Source: Alphaproteobacteria bacterium (GTDB lineage: Bacteria > Pseudomonadota > Alphaproteobacteria > Rhodobacterales > Rhodobacteraceae). From it: a stretch of DNA of 64,000 bases. Both the position numbers and the translations under genes were made by a program. The stretch is from contig JAAAPD010000067.1 in the NCBI GenBank assembly GCA_009908505.1, positions 62,001 through 126,000 of the forward strand. The letters run 5' to 3'. The first letter of the stretch is position 1; each line of letters begins with the position of its first letter. The notes below the pieces were generated by a model, which was not told the origin of the DNA, searched no databases, and worked only from the letters and a program-made list of their open reading frames with translations. Positions 60,643-64,000 of this stretch are shown in pieces.

Positions 60643-62061
60643 ATGAGTTCGACCGACGAACCGTCCCTTTACGCCAAACGGGAACCCGTCTTCCCGCGCA
60701 AGGTTTCCGGCAAGTTCCGCACGCTCAAGTGGTGGATCATGGCGGTGACACTGGGCATCTACTACCTGACGCCCTGGATCCGCTGGGACCGGGGCCCGGT
60801 CCTGCCGGACCAGGCGGTGCTGATCGACATGGCCAATCGCCGGTTCTTCTTCTTCTGGATCGAAATCTGGCCGCATGAATTCTATTTCATTGCCGGGCTG
60901 CTCATCATGGCGGGGCTGGGGCTGTTCCTGTTCACCTCGGCGCTGGGACGGGTCTGGTGCGGCTATACCTGCCCACAGACGGTCTGGACTGACCTTTTCG
61001 TGCTGACAGAACGCTGGATCGAGGGCGATCGCAATGCCCGTGTGCGCCTTTGGAAGCAGAAGTGGAACGCAGAGAAAATCCGCAAGCGGCTGCAAAAATA
61101 CGTGGTTTGGCTGCTGATCGGCCTGGCCACCGGCGGCGCATGGATATTCTACTTCGCCGACGCGCCCACGCTGTTGCAGAACCTCGTCACCGGTCAGGCT
61201 CATCCGATCGCCTACACCACCATGGCAATCCTGACCTTCACCACCGTCTTCATGGGGGGCATCGCCCGGGAACAGGTCTGCATCTATGCCTGCCCATGGC
61301 CGCGTATCCAGGCCGCAATGATGGACGAGGATACGATCACCATCGGTTATCGCGAATGGCGCGGCGAACCGCGCGGCAGGGGCAAGGCCCGTGACGGTCT
61401 GGGTGATTGCATCGACTGCAATGCCTGCGTCAACGTCTGCCCCATGGGTATCGACATCCGCGACGGCCAACAGCTGGAGTGCATTACCTGCGGCCTGTGC
61501 ATCGATGCCTGCGACGACATGATGGAAAAGGTCGGCAAGCCGCGCGGCTTGATCGACTATTTCACCCTGCGCGACGAAGAGGTCGAGCGCGCCGGCGGCA
61601 AGGCCAAGGACATCTGGCGGCACATCTTCCGCCCGCGCACGATGCTGTATACCGCGCTATGGTCGGCTGTGGGTCTGGGCCTGGTCGTGGCGCTGTTCGT
61701 GCGGTCCGAGATCGACCTGACCGTGCGACCCGAACGCAACCCGCTTTTCGATCAGATGTCGGACGGGTCCGTCCGCAACACCTATGAACTGCGCATCCGC
61801 AACATGACCGGCGAGGACCGCCCGTTCCGCATCACCATTAGCGGCGATCCGATGCTGTTCCTCCAGATCGAAGGTTCGCCCTACGAAACCGTCGATATCG
61901 GCACCGACGAAATGCTGATCCAGCGCGTCTACGTCACCGCGCCAGCCGGGTCCGAGCCCGCCGACGATGCCAGGACGGATTTCCGCATCTGGGTGGAAGA
62001 CCTGGAAAGCAACGAACGTACCCACGAGGACACCCACTTCAACGGATTGGAGAGCCGATAA
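60643..62061 (+). CDS. ccoG: Cytochrome c oxidase accessory protein CcoG (polyferredoxin)
   Basis: Fe-S motifs DCIDCNACVNVCPMGIDIRDGQQLECITCGLCIDACD; CGYTCPQTVWTDLF. Confidence 0.95.
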   Translation: MSSTDEPSLYAKREPVFPRKVSGKFRTLKWWIMAVTLGIYYLTPWIRWDRGPVLPDQAVLIDMANRRFFFFWIEIWPHEFYFIAGLLIMAGLGLFLFTSALGRVWCGYTCPQTVWTDLFVLTERWIEGDRNARVRLWKQKWNAEKIRKRLQKYVVWLLIGLATGGAWIFYFADAPTLLQNLVTGQAHPIAYTTMAILTFTTVFMGGIAREQVCIYACPWPRIQAAMMDEDTITIGYREWRGEPRGRGKARDGLGDCIDCNACVNVCPMGIDIRDGQQLECITCGLCIDACDDMMEKVGKPRGLIDYFTLRDEEVERAGGKAKDIWRHIFRPRTMLYTALWSAVGLGLVVALFVRSEIDLTVRPERNPLFDQMSDGSVRNTYELRIRNMTGEDRPFRITISGDPMLFLQIEGSPYETVDIGTDEMLIQRVYVTAPAGSEPADDARTDFRIWVEDLESNERTHEDTHFNGLESR

Positions 62062-62507
62062 TGGTCATCACCGGACGCAAATTCTTCCTGATCTTCGCGG
62101 GCGCCTTCGCGGTCATCATCACGGTCAACCTGTTCCTCGCCTTTTCGGCGGTGCGCACCTTTCCCGGGCTGGAAGTCAAGAATTCCTACGTTGCCAGCCA
62201 GAATTGGGACGAGGAGCGTGCGGCCCAGCTTGCCCTGGACTGGACGGTTGACGCCGTCGTGCGGGACGAGATCCTGACGCTTACGATCACCGATGGTGCG
62301 GGCGCCCCGGTCGAAGTGCAAAGCCTCGACGGCATTTTCGGCCGCGCCACCTCGGTCCGCGATGACCAGGTGCCGGCCTTCGAATTCACCGGAACGGACT
62401 ATGTCGCCCCCGTTGAGACATCGGGCGGCAACTGGAACCTGCGGCTCGAAGCGATCGCCCCCGACGGGACCGAATTCAAACAGCGGATCGTGGTTCTGGT
62501 GGATTGA
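62061..62507 (+). CDS. ccoH: FixH family protein
   Basis: TGRKFFLIFAGAFAVIITVNLFLAFSAVRTFPGLEVKNSYVASQNWDEERAAQLALDW; directly follows ccoG. Confidence 0.93.
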   Translation: MVITGRKFFLIFAGAFAVIITVNLFLAFSAVRTFPGLEVKNSYVASQNWDEERAAQLALDWTVDAVVRDEILTLTITDGAGAPVEVQSLDGIFGRATSVRDDQVPAFEFTGTDYVAPVETSGGNWNLRLEAIAPDGTEFKQRIVVLVD

Positions 62508-64000
62508 TGTCGACAACGGATTTCGAAACAGGGGCCGCCGCCTGTCCTGGCTGTTCCATGGCCAGCGTCGCCGCGCAGCATGCGCGGCGGCAGGCCGACG
62601 ATCAGGATGAAACCATCCTTGTGTCCCTGCCGACGATCCATTGCGCCGCCTGTATCAACACCGTCGAGCAAGGGCTGCTTGCGCTGCCCCATGTCAAGGA
62701 CGCCCGCGTCAACCTGACCCGCAAGCGCGCCACGGTTCATGCCGATCCCGGCACCGACCCCGCCGATATCGTCACCGATGTCGAGCGTTTGGGCTACGAG
62801 GCGCATCTTCTTGATGCCGCCACCCTGTCGGGGGATGCGGCGGACCGCGCCGGGCGCGACCTTCTGATGCGCCTTGCCGTGGCCGGTTTCGCCTCGATGA
62901 ACGTGATGCTGCTCAGCGTTGCGGTCTGGTCGGGGGCCGAGGGCGCCACCCGCGACCTTTTCCACTGGATATCCGCCGCCATCGTCATGCCCGCCGTGGC
63001 GTTTTCCGCGCAGCCCTTCTTTCGCAATGCCTGGACCGCGCTAAGGGCCGGGCATCTGAACATGGACGTGCCGATTTCCCTGGCGATCCTGCTGGCGCTC
63101 GTCACCTCGCTTTGGGAAACGTCGCTGTCGGGTGAGCACGCCTATTTCGACGCGGCTATGGCGCTGACCTTCTTCCTTCTGACAGGGCGTTACCTGGACC
63201 ACCGGACCCGGTCTGTCGCACGTTCCGCCGCGCGTGAACTGGCCGCGCTGGAGGTGCCCAAGGCCTGGCGCGTCGGCTCCGATGGGGATGAAAAGGTGGA
63301 TGTTTCGACGCTTTCCGTGGGCGACCATGTCCGCGTCCATCCAGGGGCGCGCATGCCCGTGGACGGCGAGATCGCCGAGGGCACGTCGGAACTCGACCGG
63401 TCCCTTCTGACCGGTGAGACCGTGCCGGTCTATGTCGAACCCGGCCGCCCGGTCAGCGCGGGCGAGGTCAACCTGACCGGTCCGCTGGTGATCCGCGCCA
63501 CGGCGGTGGGGCGCGATACCTCGCTTCATCGCATGGCTGACCTTGTTGCCATCGCCGAATCCGGGCGGTCGCGCTACACCTCGCTGGCCGACAAGGCGGC
63601 CAAGCTCTATGCGCCCGGCGTGCATATCCTGTCGGCCTTGGCCTTCGTGGGGTGGTTGCTCTATTCCGGCGACCTGCGCGTGGCATTGAACATCGCCGCC
63701 GCCGTTCTGATCATCACCTGTCCCTGCGCCCTCGGGCTGGCCGTTCCGGCGGTGACGACCGCCGCCTCGGGCCGGCTGTTCCGGCACGGGTTATTGATCA
63801 AGAACGCGACCGCGCTGGAACGCCTGGCCCAGGTCGACACGGTCGTTTTCGACAAGACCGGCACCCTCACCGCGGGCACACCGGTTCTGACCAACCTTGA
63901 CGCGATGCCGCCCCACGACCTTCAAATCGCCTTGGCGCTTGCCGAAGGCTCTGCCCATCCGCTGTCCAAGGCGCTGGCCCTGGCGGCGCGCGATGCCGGC
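62507..64000 (+). CDS. ccoI: Cation-translocating P-type ATPase CcoI, truncated at right edge (not in the ORF track)
   Basis: Start ATG overlaps the ccoH stop (TGATG); MSTTDFETGAAACPGCSMASVAAQ, HCAACINTV, CPCALGLAVPAV, DKTGTLT. Confidence 0.93.
   Translation, partial: MSTTDFETGAAACPGCSMASVAAQHARRQADDQDETILVSLPTIHCAACINTVEQGLLALPHVKDARVNLTRKRATVHADPGTDPADIVTDVERLGYEAHLLDAATLSGDAADRAGRDLLMRLAVAGFASMNVMLLSVAVWSGAEGATRDLFHWISAAIVMPAVAFSAQPFFRNAWTALRAGHLNMDVPISLAILLALVTSLWETSLSGEHAYFDAAMALTFFLLTGRYLDHRTRSVARSAARELAALEVPKAWRVGSDGDEKVDVSTLSVGDHVRVHPGARMPVDGEIAEGTSELDRSLLTGETVPVYVEPGRPVSAGEVNLTGPLVIRATAVGRDTSLHRMADLVAIAESGRSRYTSLADKAAKLYAPGVHILSALAFVGWLLYSGDLRVALNIAAAVLIITCPCALGLAVPAVTTAASGRLFRHGLLIKNATALERLAQVDTVVFDKTGTLTAGTPVLTNLDAMPPHDLQIALALAEGSAHPLSKALALAARDAG

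Overview
Ordinary-looking 64 kb chromosomal segment of a high-GC alphaproteobacterium, most likely Rhodobacteraceae (Roseobacter group), judged by gene content and gene order such as hemN-fnrL-usp-ccoNOQP-ccoGHI. It is densely packed with housekeeping and metabolic genes. I see no rRNA, tRNA, CRISPR array, prophage or transposase. Main blocks: glnK-amtB; a PBP1-type penicillin-binding protein; mlaA/mlaC-like genes; a type I secretion ABC/HlyD pair; accD-folC; zapE; fghA and class III alcohol dehydrogenase; an MbfA-type iron exporter; a carbonic anhydrase / SbtA-like / SbtB-like PII cluster; asd; hemN/fnrL; and a cbb3 oxidase locus that runs off the right edge in ccoI. I found no convincing wholly new system. 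The best second-look items are: (1) the beta-carbonic anhydrase plus SbtA-like permease plus SbtB-like PII module; (2) a perfect 7-N3-7 inverted repeat matching an Irr/ICE box directly upstream of mbfA; (3) an unannotated 58-aa ORF with a promoter placed as expected for a leaderless mRNA; (4) a long leader with a sigma70-like promoter before a periplasmic rhodanese; (5) a Hint-domain protein with a TTG start next to a LysR gene that has a perfect operator-like repeat; (6) two FNR-type boxes at the cbb3 locus. All family calls come from reading the protein sequences; no database search was run.
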